Part shown: in pieces, positions 24,987 to 34,369 of the stretch
Position numbering within the stretch: position 1 is the first letter of the stretch
Layout: every line of letters starts with the position of its first letter
Source of the DNA: SIG622 sp045600125
GTDB taxonomy: Bacteria > Bacillota > Clostridia > Oscillospirales > CAG-382
NCBI GenBank assembly: GCA_045600125.1
Contig: JAZRXH010000109.1
Span: 1 to 64,000 of the forward strand
DNA: 64,000 nt
Direction: 5' to 3'
Notes under the pieces: generated by a model
Database searches by the model: none
What the model saw: the letters and a program-made list of their open reading frames with translations, nothing else
What the model was told of the DNA's origin: nothing
Position numbers and translations under genes: made by a program

Positions 24987-26357
24987 TCAGAAATCTCTCG
25001 TTACATTTTTCAGCCACTTTTTGCTCTTGTAGCGCCAATACACGAAGGGGAATTTGATGGCCTCGTCGCTGACGAGGATAAAATACACGATGATAACGGG
25101 AAATTTCAGCACGAAGGCGGCGATGGCGCCGAAGAGGATAGCAATGCACCAGAGACCTCCGCAGTCAAGAACGAGTCCGACCTTTGTGTCGCCGCCCGAG
25201 CGGAAGATGGCCACGATACCGGTACAGTTCAGACTGGAGAACAGGACGTAATACGCCATGACCATAAGCATCCTCGAAAGGTAGATCTCCGAGGTCTCGC
25301 CAAGCACCATAAAGTCAAGCACAAACGGCGATACCGCAAGGATCATGGCGGAGCCGCAAAGCCCGAGAACGAACGACATGACAAGGAAACGCTTTGAGAG
25401 GATCTCGGCATACTCCTTTTTCCCCTCTCCGATGGTCTTTCCGAGAACGATGGCGGTCGCATTGGCAATACCGAAGGAAATGACCATGGCGAGCTGACGC
25501 ACCACCTGCGCCACGGAATTCGCCGCTACGGCATCCTGACCGAGATGACCGATGATGGCATTGATGACCGATACGCCGCTTCCCCACAGAAGCTCGTTGG
25601 CGGTGACGGGCAGCGCATAGCTGAAAAAGTCGTGAAGAAGGACCTTGCCGGAGCCTCCGAAGAGATACTTCGGACGCAGACGCACCTCCCGGTTCACGAA
25701 GAGGGCGTACACGACGACGATGAAAAATTCCACATATCTTGCAATGGCGGTGGCAACGGCGGCGCCCACAACGCCGAGAGCCGGCGCTCCGAATGTACCG
25801 AAGATAAATACGTAGTTAAAGAATACGTTGGTGACAAGCGAAACGAGGTATACCACCGTGGAGATCTTCACCCGTTCCACACTGCGCATCAGGTTCAGAT
25901 ACACCGCCGTAACGGCAGAGGGAATGTAGGCGGTCGCTACGATACGCATGTACTTTGCGCCCATTTTGATGACGTCCGGCTCGGGACTGTACAGGTGCAT
26001 GATCTGTTCGGGGAAGAACAGTGCCGCAAGGGTAAAGACCACCGAAACGGCAAGTCCCAGACGCATGGCGATGCCGAGTATTTTTTCAATGGTCGGAATG
26101 TCCCGCTTCCCCCAATACTGGGCGGTGAGGACGGCGGCGCCGGAGGTGAGACCGAAGAAGAACAGCGTCATAATGAAGTTCACGTTGCCCGCAAGGGATG
26201 CGGCGGAGATCTCAAGCTCTCCCACCTTGCCGAGCATGACCACGTCCGCCGCCTGCACACCGGTGTTGATGAGGTTCTGGATCGCCATGGGGATGACCAG
26301 GGCAAGGACGTTTTTATAAAAGCTCCGTTTCTCCTCGGCGCTTCCGATTTCGTACAT
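24987..26357 (-). CDS. MATE-family efflux transporter
   Basis: The 456-residue protein has twelve hydrophobic helices in two MatE halves; NLINTGVQAADVVMLGKVGE near the N terminus and SGVSVINAIIGHLGQDAVAANSVAQ in the second half are family hallmarks. MATE proteins export drugs or metabolites in exchange for Na+ or H+; the substrate is unknown. An ATG three codons earlier touches the GGAAAGGA ribosome binding site, so the ATG at 26357, nine bases from it, is the better start. It is a single-gene unit with its own strong terminator. Confidence 0.92.
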   Translation of the reverse strand: MYEIGSAEEKRSFYKNVLALVIPMAIQNLINTGVQAADVVMLGKVGELEISAASLAGNVNFIMTLFFFGLTSGAAVLTAQYWGKRDIPTIEKILGIAMRLGLAVSVVFTLAALFFPEQIMHLYSPEPDVIKMGAKYMRIVATAYIPSAVTAVYLNLMRSVERVKISTVVYLVSLVTNVFFNYVFIFGTFGAPALGVVGAAVATAIARYVEFFIVVVYALFVNREVRLRPKYLFGGSGKVLLHDFFSYALPVTANELLWGSGVSVINAIIGHLGQDAVAANSVAQVVRQLAMVISFGIANATAIVLGKTIGEGKKEYAEILSKRFLVMSFVLGLCGSAMILAVSPFVLDFMVLGETSEIYLSRMLMVMAYYVLFSSLNCTGIVAIFRSGGDTKVGLVLDCGGLWCIAILFGAIAAFVLKFPVIIVYFILVSDEAIKFPFVYWRYKSKKWLKNVTRDF

Positions 26358-26399
26358 TCGTATCATTCCTTTCCGGAAATAGGGTAATAAAAAGTCAAA

Positions 26400-26436
26400 T
26401 CTGCCGAAGCACCTTTCGTCACCGTGCTCCGGCAGA
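26400..26436. terminator. Hairpin terminator between the clostripain-like and MATE genes
   Basis: TCTGCCG-a-AGCAC pairs with GTGCT-c-CGGCAGA (one mismatch). The plus side continues with CTTTTTG, the minus side with a looser T-run, so it may end the minus-strand protease transcript. Confidence 0.55.
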
Positions 26437-26519
26437 CTTTTTGCTTATTTGATTGAAATAGATTTCCCGAAAGAGGGACGGAAAACGGCAGACGGTGAAG
26501 GACGTGCCGTGTCCGTCTT

Positions 26520-28742
26520 TTATTCGTACCGGTATCTTTCGATGGCGGTGTCCTTTCCGGCGATAAAATCATCATACAGCTGAAGCCATATGGTATTATC
26601 GTCCTCGTTCACACGCAGCACGACACGGTCGGAATAGGCTTTCTTTCCGTGTACGTCCACCATCTCAAAGTCGATATCGTAGCAGGCGTCGGGAAGAGTC
26701 GTATAGATATTGAAGTCGGTGTATGCCTCGGAATACCGGAATTCGTTCTCCGGGACGTACATGAACCTCCAGTTGTCATTGCTCGTGGGGTCGCTGTTGA
26801 CGGCATAGATGGGATTGATGACGTCGCCGTTTTTCAGCACGTGCAGATTCTTATCCGCCATGCCGCTTTCGTCGATGCCTTCCCGGGCGCCGATGATATG
26901 CCAGTCGTATTCGGTCTGCTTTCCGCCGCCGGGGAGGATCGTGACGATCTTCTCGTTCACCGCCTGCAGGTTGCTCGGGCTCCCGTTCAGAAGGATCGGG
27001 ATGCTGTACAGCGTGTAGGTATCGGTATGGCAGACGATCTCGGTATAGACCGCCCGGTTATCGAGGGAAGCCACGTAGCCGCCGAAGCGGGAGGTAAAGC
27101 TTCCGTTTTCCCAGTCGCTGGTCATAAGGTCGCTTTCGCCCCATGCAAGCACGTTCAGCTTTTCATCCTCGTCCACGGTCAGCTGTCTTACACGGAGACG
27201 CACGTCCCGGACAGAGGAAAGAAGTTCATCGGAAATATGGAGCACCGGGAAGCCGTAGTCGTCGAAGGTGACCGAGGTCTCGGCTTCGATATCAAAGTCC
27301 TCTACGCCCGGGATCCTTGCAAGATCGTCGGCGTTCATGCCGAGATTGGTCACGAACTGCTTGCCGGATTCGCTGAGGTTTCCGGTGATGCCGTAGGCAT
27401 AGAAATACTTGAAGGCGTCGCTGGCGCCGACGCCGGTAAAGGCGTTAAAGTTCCTGATATCGGCGTTATAGGAATAGAAGCAGCTGAGACCCGTTGCCTC
27501 GGTACGGTAGGGACCGTTGACCTTATAGACCACGCAGTCGTCCAGTGTATCCAGAAGCTTTTTCGAGTTGTTCGGGAGCATGGTGGCAAGGTTGCGGGCA
27601 AGGTGACCGAGGTCGGTCATGTTCGTATAGCCCTGCTCGGGCGTATTGCCGCCGTAGCTTTCGGTACGGGTCGCCTCTCTGCCGAACGCCGCCATGAAGC
27701 CGGGAGTATCGAGGGCGGCGACAAGCGCCTCTTTCCCGAGAGCGTCGTAAACCTCCACAAGCCCCGGGATCTTCGAGAGGTCTGTCACGGCAAGGGTAAT
27801 CTCCTCGTGGGTGCCTCTGCTTTCACAGTCGGCATAATAGGAGTCGCAGATGGCTTTGCCGAGCTCCTCACCGCCGATATCGCTGTTTTCCGAAAGAGCG
27901 CCGAGCCAGCCGGTGTAGTACCAGCCGTTTCCGGGCTCCAGCTCCTCCGAGGCTACGAGGTACTTGCCCATGGTGCGAAGCCTTGACGCCACGTCCACGG
28001 TGGACATCAGGCAGGCGTCGAAGCCGATGATCTCAAAGGGAGGCTCGGCATCCGGGGTGACCGAGGTCCCGAAGGTACTTTCAAAGGCGTTTCCGATTTC
28101 GTCGATCTTGAGGGCGTCGAGGAAGTGGGTCTCATCGAACATGGCGCCGGCAACGCTTCCGCCGCCGTGGTTCCAGAAGAGCATCATTTTCTTTTCGGCG
28201 TCGCAGTTATCCCGGCAGAAGCCGAGGAAGTCCGCCAGAGTCGCTTCATCGCCCATGCTGGCGTCGGGAAGCTCTTCCACAAGGTGCAGTCCCTCCGAGT
28301 CGAGAACGTGCCGCTGGATCACGCCGCTTTTTATGCGGGGATCGTGCCACGTCCGGGCACCGCCGGTCTCGAGGATGATCACCACGTCCTCCGGGATATT
28401 CGCCTTTGCCGCCTCGGCAAGGTCTTCGGCAGCACAGCCGTAAAGACTTTCCAGATTACTGCCGCACATATACCAGTAGATTGCCCACTTCTTGCCGGAG
28501 ACGGGAAGAAGCGACGGATCGGGCTTTATGTCGAGTTTTTCTTCGGCGTCCGCAATTCCGGACTGTCCGGAATCTCCGGCGTCCTCACCGTCCCGTCCGG
28601 CGCCCGTATTCAAAACGGTACCGTTCTCGGTATTGTCGGGAAGAGCGGGATCCTTTCCGCTTTCACAGGAAGAAAAGACGAAAAGGGCGCAGAGAAGAAG
28701 GGGAAGAAGTCGGAATGCGTTCTTTGTTCGTCTGCCGTTCAT
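26520..28742 (-). CDS. Clostripain-family (C11) cysteine peptidase lipoprotein
   Basis: The 740-residue product has a lipoprotein signal with Cys26 in SSC. A Gly/Asp-rich linker (about 27-75) precedes a C11 peptidase domain: WAIYWYMCGSNLES, His192 in FWNHGGG, and catalytic Cys244 in GFDACLMST. Clostripain-type enzymes cleave after Arg or Lys. The C-terminal half (about 480-740) is beta-rich and unassigned. The protein should sit outside the membrane. The gene lies 57 bp downstream of the transglutaminase-like lipoprotein gene on the same strand and probably shares its promoter. Confidence 0.88.
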   Translation of the reverse strand: MNGRRTKNAFRLLPLLLCALFVFSSCESGKDPALPDNTENGTVLNTGAGRDGEDAGDSGQSGIADAEEKLDIKPDPSLLPVSGKKWAIYWYMCGSNLESLYGCAAEDLAEAAKANIPEDVVIILETGGARTWHDPRIKSGVIQRHVLDSEGLHLVEELPDASMGDEATLADFLGFCRDNCDAEKKMMLFWNHGGGSVAGAMFDETHFLDALKIDEIGNAFESTFGTSVTPDAEPPFEIIGFDACLMSTVDVASRLRTMGKYLVASEELEPGNGWYYTGWLGALSENSDIGGEELGKAICDSYYADCESRGTHEEITLAVTDLSKIPGLVEVYDALGKEALVAALDTPGFMAAFGREATRTESYGGNTPEQGYTNMTDLGHLARNLATMLPNNSKKLLDTLDDCVVYKVNGPYRTEATGLSCFYSYNADIRNFNAFTGVGASDAFKYFYAYGITGNLSESGKQFVTNLGMNADDLARIPGVEDFDIEAETSVTFDDYGFPVLHISDELLSSVRDVRLRVRQLTVDEDEKLNVLAWGESDLMTSDWENGSFTSRFGGYVASLDNRAVYTEIVCHTDTYTLYSIPILLNGSPSNLQAVNEKIVTILPGGGKQTEYDWHIIGAREGIDESGMADKNLHVLKNGDVINPIYAVNSDPTSNDNWRFMYVPENEFRYSEAYTDFNIYTTLPDACYDIDFEMVDVHGKKAYSDRVVLRVNEDDNTIWLQLYDDFIAGKDTAIERYRYE

Positions 28743-28799
28743 GGTGCGCTTTTCTCCTTTCCGCCATAGGCGTTACAAGCCTTGATCATGCAGGATCTG

Positions 28800-29957
28800 T
28801 CAGCCGAGGAAGGGGTTATCGGCGATCTCGGTCTCTGCCGGGACTTCCGGGACGGGCTCGAGGAATACGGTGTCGGTACCGGCGCTTCCCTCGGGAAGGA
28901 TACCGGAGTACGCCGCAAAATCCGTGCCGAAGAGGCTGCCGCCGAAGGCGTTGGCGAAGTTGTCCGCCGTACCGGTGGCGGCGGGAAGTCCGTCGGAGGG
29001 AGCGGTGCGGGCGTGGGAAGCGGCGATGGCTTCATCGGTGGTATTGAAGTAGTCGTAGCAGAAGCTGCCGGGCTGTGCGCCGAGGGGATCGTCCCAGGTC
29101 ACGTCCATGGCGTAGAATTCGCCGTCCAGCTCCACGATGTTCCATGCGTGGCTGCCGCTGCCGGCTTCGCTGCTGGAAATACCGAGGATATAGGCACAGC
29201 GGATACCCATCTTCTGCATCATGTACTGGAAGGCTCTCGAGTAACCGGCACAGACGCACTTTCTGTCCACAACAGCGCCGTAGGCGGTCTGCCCGTGAGG
29301 CATATCGTAGGTATAGTCTACCGTATCAACGAGAAAATCGTGGGCGTACTTGGCACGGGAAACGTCGTCGGGAAGGCTCCACATATCGGCGAGCGCCTTG
29401 ACAAGTGCCGCATCGAACGCCGCCTTGTTTGCCGGGATATCGGCGGCAAGGTCGTTGTAGTCGGGCTTTATCTTCGTGATGCAGCCGTACTGGTTATAGC
29501 TGTATCTTACGCCGCCGTTCCACCAGAAGAAGTCGGGGCTGTCATAGAACACCGCTCTGTACAGATCGCGGAAGGCTTCCTTCGGAACGACCGCCTCCAC
29601 GGGGATCTCGGTCTTTCCCTCGGCAATGCCGGCACGGAGCATATCGTAGACTTTCTTATATTCCTCGGGAAGAAGATCACGGTAGAAGTAAGCGTCGCCC
29701 CGGAGAGCCGTGCCGTCCAGTTTTGTCAGCACGTTCTGGAAAATCGGTCCTTCAAAGCGGTGAACCTCCGTTTCCGTGTCCGGCTCCCCCTCTTCCAGAA
29801 ACTCGGTATCGAGTCCGACGCCTCTTTCAAAGCCGCCGACGCTTATGGTACCCTCCGTTTTGCCGCCGTTCCCGGAATGTTCGGTACAGCCGCAAAGTCC
29901 GGCGGCAAGGGACGCCGCCACAAGGAGAGCGATGAGCTTCGTTCTGGTGTTTTTCAT
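28800..29957 (-). CDS. Transglutaminase-like lipoprotein
   Basis: The 385-residue product starts with a lipoprotein signal ending in CGC (Cys24). The C-terminal half holds a transglutaminase-like fold: KCVCAGYS with catalytic Cys236, GSHAWNIV with His270, and MDVTWDD with Asp285. Such domains are usually cysteine peptidases or amidases at the cell surface. The ATG at 29957 has GAAAGGAAAG before it; the frame is open 31 codons further upstream but without signal-peptide logic. It is the first gene of a unit with the C11 peptidase behind a perfect promoter. Confidence 0.87.
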   Translation of the reverse strand: MKNTRTKLIALLVAASLAAGLCGCTEHSGNGGKTEGTISVGGFERGVGLDTEFLEEGEPDTETEVHRFEGPIFQNVLTKLDGTALRGDAYFYRDLLPEEYKKVYDMLRAGIAEGKTEIPVEAVVPKEAFRDLYRAVFYDSPDFFWWNGGVRYSYNQYGCITKIKPDYNDLAADIPANKAAFDAALVKALADMWSLPDDVSRAKYAHDFLVDTVDYTYDMPHGQTAYGAVVDRKCVCAGYSRAFQYMMQKMGIRCAYILGISSSEAGSGSHAWNIVELDGEFYAMDVTWDDPLGAQPGSFCYDYFNTTDEAIAASHARTAPSDGLPAATGTADNFANAFGGSLFGTDFAAYSGILPEGSAGTDTVFLEPVPEVPAETEIADNPFLG

Positions 29958-30106
29958 ATTCTTTCTTTCCTTTCTCGGTTCTCTGACCTTTGTCTTTCCG
30001 TTTTCCGTTCCGCTTTTATGCGGAGAAAACGGGGCTTCGGTGCTTTTCATCTGCCGTTCTTTACGGGAAATACCGTTCCGACGGCAAAATACACCTATAC
30101 AGACGT

Positions 30107-30135
30107 ATTATACAAAATAAATGTGCCTTTGTCAA
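30107..30135 (-). promoter_or_regulatory. Perfect sigma-A promoter of the transglutaminase/C11 peptidase unit
   Basis: On the minus strand a consensus TTGACA and TATAAT are exactly 17 bp apart. The leader is about 140 bases. Another TTGACA lies near 30190 without a good -10. The rest of 29958-30311 shows nothing clear. Confidence 0.8.
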
Positions 30136-30311
30136 CGGCATTTTCGATATGTTTCCATTCTGTTCTAAATATGTTTTACGCTGTGTCAATATCTGACCGC
30201 CCTTTTTCTTTGTCTTCTCTTTCCTCTTCTGCGCCGGGAAGCAAAAGAAAAAGCGGCAGGACTTCCCGCCGCAAAAAGGCAATGCCGCATCTTTTCTTTC
30301 AGAGTCTGAAG

Positions 30312-31193
30312 TCACAGAAGATTTGCCAGTACCCGCCGGAGCTTTCCCTTCGTTTCCGGGGTGCATTCGGTAAGGGGCAGCCGATATTCCTCCCGGCATA
30401 TTCCCATAAGGCTTGCGGCGTATTTTACGGGAGCCGGGTTCACCTCCGAGAAGAGCGCCGAATATAGCCCCGCAAGGCGCAGAGTTCCCCTCAGAGCCCC
30501 CTCGGTATCGCCTGAAAAATACGCCGAGCAGACTCTCGATACCTCCCTTGGGAAAAGGTTGGACGCTACCGAAATAACGCCTTTTCCGCCGAGGGACAGG
30601 ATGGGCAGGGTGTCCGCATCGTTCCCCGAGTAGACAGCGAAGTCCTCTCCCGCACAGATCCTCGTGCCGAGCACCTTCTCCATACTGCCGCCCGACTCCT
30701 TTACGCCCACGACACCCGGAAGAGCCGACAGTTCCCGGTAGAGCTCGGGCGTAAGCTCCACCCCCGTGCGGGACGGCACGTTGTAGACAAGGACCGGAAG
30801 GCCGCACGAAGCGGCGACCTCCTCAAAGTGGCGGACGATCCCGCTCTTTGTTCCCTTGTTATAATAGGGAGTTATGCAGAGGATGCCGTCGGCTCCGTTT
30901 GCGGCGGCGTTTTCCGCAAGGGCACAGACCTTGGCGGTACAGTTTCCTCCGGCGCCGGCGATGATCGGCACCCGCCCTCCGGCGGCAGAGACGGCGGTGC
31001 GGATGAGCTCGTTCTGTTCGGTCTCGGACAGAGTCGGCACCTCTCCCGTGGTACCGCAGACCACCAGGGCGGAGATGCCGCCTTCTATCTGGATTCTGAT
31101 GAGCTTTTCAAAGGCGGCAAGGTCGATTTTCCCGCCGTCAAAGGGGGTTATGAGCGCCGTAGCGGCGCCCGTAAAGAGGGGCTCTTGCTTCAA
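30312..31193 (-). CDS. dapA: 4-hydroxy-tetrahydrodipicolinate synthase
   Basis: The protein of 293 residues has the DapA signatures: GTTGE (48-52), Tyr137 in YNVPSRTG, and the Schiff-base Lys165 in GVKESGG. It condenses pyruvate with aspartate semialdehyde in the lysine and diaminopimelate pathway. The start is not ATG. I choose the TTG at 31193, ten bases after AAGGAAGGA, giving MKQEPLFTGAATALITPF as expected for the family; an earlier TTG at 31226 has no ribosome binding site. No other lysine-pathway gene is next to it. Confidence 0.92.
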   Translation of the reverse strand: MKQEPLFTGAATALITPFDGGKIDLAAFEKLIRIQIEGGISALVVCGTTGEVPTLSETEQNELIRTAVSAAGGRVPIIAGAGGNCTAKVCALAENAAANGADGILCITPYYNKGTKSGIVRHFEEVAASCGLPVLVYNVPSRTGVELTPELYRELSALPGVVGVKESGGSMEKVLGTRICAGEDFAVYSGNDADTLPILSLGGKGVISVASNLFPREVSRVCSAYFSGDTEGALRGTLRLAGLYSALFSEVNPAPVKYAASLMGICREEYRLPLTECTPETKGKLRRVLANLL

Positions 31194-31551
31194 GATCTTT
31201 CTGTCCTTCCTTCGGCTTGCGAACAAGGCTTGCTTTTCAAATCAAACAGGTAAATAAATCATAAAAAATACAGTCGGTATTGCGTTGCCGCCCTGCGCAT
31301 GCGTTTTTTCTCTCCGGTGCATACTATGCGGTACAGACTCTCTTCGTCCCCCTATGCGGAGACGCTTTTCCGCTTTTCCCGTCATTTTGACGAACCGGCT
31401 TTCGACTCTTTTACACACTACTCGGCATTTTGCGGAGCATTCCCCAAAGAAATCTTGCCCTGTTTGGACAATTTGACCTTTTCTATATGCTAAATGCATA
31501 AATGACGGCAAAAAAATATATGTATTTTATATAAATAATTTGAAAAAGGGC
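31194..31551. other. Gene-free stretch between divergent dapA and prmA
   Basis: About 360 bp separate the dapA start from the prmA promoter. It contains pyrimidine-rich and AT-rich parts. I see no known riboswitch (for example no lysine riboswitch signature), tRNA or convincing minus-strand promoter in it. Confidence 0.4.
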
Positions 31552-31580
31552 TTGACAAGTGACGAAAAAGATTGTAAAAT
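31552..31580 (+). promoter_or_regulatory. Predicted sigma-A promoter of the prmA-rsmE unit
   Basis: A perfect TTGACA, 17 bp, TAAAAT; transcription would begin near 31587. Confidence 0.75.
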
Positions 31581-31656
31581 AGCAATGTTAAGTTATGAAA
31601 ATGTTTTTTCTGAAGTACCCTTCTGCTATTACGGATATTACGGACGGAAATGTGCT

Positions 31657-32649
31657 ATGTTTTGGACTGAAGCCACGGTATACACCACCAATGAAGGCAT
31701 CGAGCCCGTTGCGGGCATCCTCCTCATGAACGACATCACCGGCTATTCGGTGCTGGACGCCAAGGATTTCAACGACTTCCTCGAAAAGCGGGAGATATAC
31801 TGGGACTATATAGAGGACGAGCTTTTCGCTCTTCGGGAATGTGAAACGCAAGTGACCTTCTACCTCCCCGACAACAAGCAGGGACGGGAAAGACTTGCCG
31901 CCATAAGGCAGGATCTCGAAAGGCTGAAGAGCGAGGACGCTGAGGCAAAATTCGGCAGACTCACGGTGGAGATCGGCAAGATCGCCGACGAGGACTGGGA
32001 AAACAACTGGAAGCAGTATTTCAAGCCCTTCCCCGTCGGGAAGAATATCGTGATCAAGCCCACCTGGGAGCCCTTCGAGAAAAAGGAAGGACAGACGGTC
32101 CTCGAGATCGACCCCGCCTCCTCCTTCGGCTCAGGCTCACACATGACCACAAGGCTCTGCCTTGAAAGCATCGAGGCTCTGGTGGACGAAGGCCACAGCG
32201 CCGGAAAGCTCCTCGATATGGGCTGCGGCAGCGGCATTCTCGGCATCGGCGCTTATCTCCTTGCGGGAAGCGACGTGGTGGCGGTGGACATCGAGGAAAA
32301 CTCGGTGCGTATCGCCAGGGAAAATGCGGAGATCAACAAGGTGCCGGAAACGAATTTCCACGCATACGTGGGAAACGTCCTCACCGACAAGGCGCTGTAT
32401 GACAGGGTTTGCGAAAACTCTTATGATATCATCGCCGCCAACATCGTGGCGGACATCATCAAAATGATGGCGCCCATGTTCGCAAAGGTTCTGAAGGAGG
32501 ACGGACGGCTCATCGCCTCCGGCATCATTTCGGAGCGTGCGGACGAGGTGGAAGCGGTGCTGAACCGGTACGGTCTTGTCCGGGAAAGCTTCCATGACAA
32601 GGAAGGCTGGGCGGCGATCGTACTGAAGAAAGACGGCGGTAAAGCGTAA
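31657..32649 (+). CDS. prmA: Ribosomal protein L11 methyltransferase
   Basis: The 330-residue protein has the PrmA layout: an N-terminal recognition domain starting MFWTEATVYTTNEGIEPV, then a methyltransferase domain with SSFGSGSHMTTR, the SAM loop LLDMGCGSGILGIGA, and NIVADII. It trimethylates ribosomal protein L11 using SAM. The frame stays open 39 codons upstream, but the family begins at 31657, behind GGACGGA. Its stop overlaps the rsmE start by one base, a sign of translational coupling. Confidence 0.92.
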   Translation: MFWTEATVYTTNEGIEPVAGILLMNDITGYSVLDAKDFNDFLEKREIYWDYIEDELFALRECETQVTFYLPDNKQGRERLAAIRQDLERLKSEDAEAKFGRLTVEIGKIADEDWENNWKQYFKPFPVGKNIVIKPTWEPFEKKEGQTVLEIDPASSFGSGSHMTTRLCLESIEALVDEGHSAGKLLDMGCGSGILGIGAYLLAGSDVVAVDIEENSVRIARENAEINKVPETNFHAYVGNVLTDKALYDRVCENSYDIIAANIVADIIKMMAPMFAKVLKEDGRLIASGIISERADEVEAVLNRYGLVRESFHDKEGWAAIVLKKDGGKA

Positions 32650-33410
32650 TGCCGAGATTCTTTCTGAAGGAGGCGCCGCAGGACGGCTGCCACACGCTCA
32701 CCCTCACCGGTGACGATGCCCATCATATCGCCTATTCCCTTCGCATGAAGGTAGGAGACGGCCTTGTGGCGTCGGATTTTTTCGGGAACGAATACAAGTG
32801 TAAAATATCTGCCTTCACCAAAGACAGCGTGACGCTGGACGTCCTCGGCGTGTCGAGGTGCGAAAGTGAACCGAGGCTGAAGGTGCGTATCTTTCAGGCT
32901 CTGCCCAAAGGCGACAAGCTGGAAACGGTGGTGCAGAAGGCCACCGAGATCGGCGCTTCGGCATTCGTGCCGGTGCTGACGAGCCGCTGTATTTCCCGCC
33001 CCGACGAAAAGGGCGGTGCAAAAAAAGTGGAACGCTTATTGAGGATCGCAAAAGAAGCCGCAAAGCAGAGCGGCAGAGGGATCATCCCCACGGTATCCCC
33101 CATCTGCTCCTTCGAGCAGGCGATCGAGGAAATGAAGAAAGACACCCTCTCGCTTATGTGCTATGAGTGCGAGGATAAAAGGTCGCTCCGCTCGGTGCTC
33201 GCCGAGAATGCGGGGAAACTCACGGGTGAGGGATCTGCTTCGGTGTCGGTGTTCATCGGTCCCGAGGGAGGCATTTCCGAGGCGGAAGCGGAAAAGGCAA
33301 GAGAAGCCGGCATTGTCACGGTGGGACTCGGGAAACGGATCCTCCGCACCGAGACCGCTCCGGTCTTTGCCGTGTCCGCTATCCTCTTCTTCTCGGGGGA
33401 TATGGAGTGA
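32649..33410 (+). CDS. rsmE: 16S rRNA (uracil1498-N3)-methyltransferase
   Basis: The 253-residue protein begins MPRFFL, typical for RsmE, and has the small PUA-like domain followed by the SPOUT knot region: KGDKLETVVQKATEIGA, SGRG, and the SAM-binding IGPEGGISEAE plus GLGKRILRTETA. It methylates N3 of U1498 in 16S rRNA. The start codon overlaps the prmA stop (TAATG). prmA-rsmE adjacency is common in Bacillota. Confidence 0.95.
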   Translation: MPRFFLKEAPQDGCHTLTLTGDDAHHIAYSLRMKVGDGLVASDFFGNEYKCKISAFTKDSVTLDVLGVSRCESEPRLKVRIFQALPKGDKLETVVQKATEIGASAFVPVLTSRCISRPDEKGGAKKVERLLRIAKEAAKQSGRGIIPTVSPICSFEQAIEEMKKDTLSLMCYECEDKRSLRSVLAENAGKLTGEGSASVSVFIGPEGGISEAEAEKAREAGIVTVGLGKRILRTETAPVFAVSAILFFSGDME

Positions 33411-33515
33411 CCCTTTCGGCAGGATCCGGGAATAAAGCAAAGCAAAACGAAAGAATATAATCCTGCGCCCGGAAGTAAACGGGTGCAAATCAAGGAAAGG
33501 TCAGGTCATAAGAAC

Positions 33516-34295
33516 ATGGCTCAGAAAGCAAAGAAGCTCAGCACAAAGGAAAAGCAGGACAAACAGCTTCGGGAGGACATATCGTCCTTTAAGTCCTCGG
33601 TGGCGTTCATTCTGTTCTGTATCGTCATCGTGTTTACCACAAGCGTTATCAGAGGTCAGCGGGGCGTAAACGTCAAGGCGGCGCTTCTTTGTCAGAAGTG
33701 GTATTTCATTCTGCCCTTCGCCGTGCTTCTCGCACTCTGCGGCGTATGGCGGTACCTTTCCTTCAAGAAGAAGAAGGACGAGGGACTTTCCTATTTCAAC
33801 TCCTACGACGCTCTCGGCATCGCTTTCTTCCTCTTCGGTTATGTCAATATCCTCGGCGGCCTTGCCTCCGGTACGATCACGGCTCTCATCGGTTACACCG
33901 TTCTCTTTGCGGTATGTACCTTCGTGAAACAGTTCTTCACCCGTGATTTCTTTGCGGCGTCCCTCGTCAATGCAGACATTGCGGCGCTCATCGGCATCGT
34001 CGGAAAGAAGTTCACCTTCTCCACCGGCTTCGGAAAAGCAATCGTCTTCATCCTGATGGCAGCCGCTGCCGCTCTTGCCGTGGTTTCCGCCGTAAAAGCC
34101 ATTCAGAATAAAAAGCTTATGAAAGATGAAGGTCTCACCTACCTTCCCGCCATTATTTCGGCAGTGATCGGGATCGTCCTCGTGCTGCTCGTGAAGCTCA
34201 TCCCCGCCTTTACCGTGCTCCTTGCCGAAATCGTTCTGCTGGTGCAGTTCGTGGCGCTCGGCGTTGTTTACACGGTACGTATGCTGAACAGATAA
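33516..34295 (+). CDS. Conserved-looking membrane protein of unknown function
   Basis: The 259-residue product has a Lys-rich cytoplasmic N terminus (KKLSTKEKQDKQ) and about seven hydrophobic segments, the first at about residues 25-45 and the last pair covering the final 60 residues. I recognise no motif. The ATG at 33516 has AGG about ten bases upstream; an in-frame GTG eleven codons earlier is less likely. It lies between rsmE and a CdaR-like regulator on the same strand. Confidence 0.7.
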   Translation: MAQKAKKLSTKEKQDKQLREDISSFKSSVAFILFCIVIVFTTSVIRGQRGVNVKAALLCQKWYFILPFAVLLALCGVWRYLSFKKKKDEGLSYFNSYDALGIAFFLFGYVNILGGLASGTITALIGYTVLFAVCTFVKQFFTRDFFAASLVNADIAALIGIVGKKFTFSTGFGKAIVFILMAAAAALAVVSAVKAIQNKKLMKDEGLTYLPAIISAVIGIVLVLLVKLIPAFTVLLAEIVLLVQFVALGVVYTVRMLNR

Positions 34296-34369
34296 AGTCC
34301 GTTCTTTGGGCTTCATAATTAGAAATACAGGTTTTATGCCGCAAAAGCGGCAAGTAGGGAGGGTCAAAA

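Noticed and set aside
31226..31226. Earlier TTG start for dapA
   Set aside because: No ribosome binding site precedes it and the eleven added residues are not in the family; the TTG at 31193 has AAGGAAGGA.
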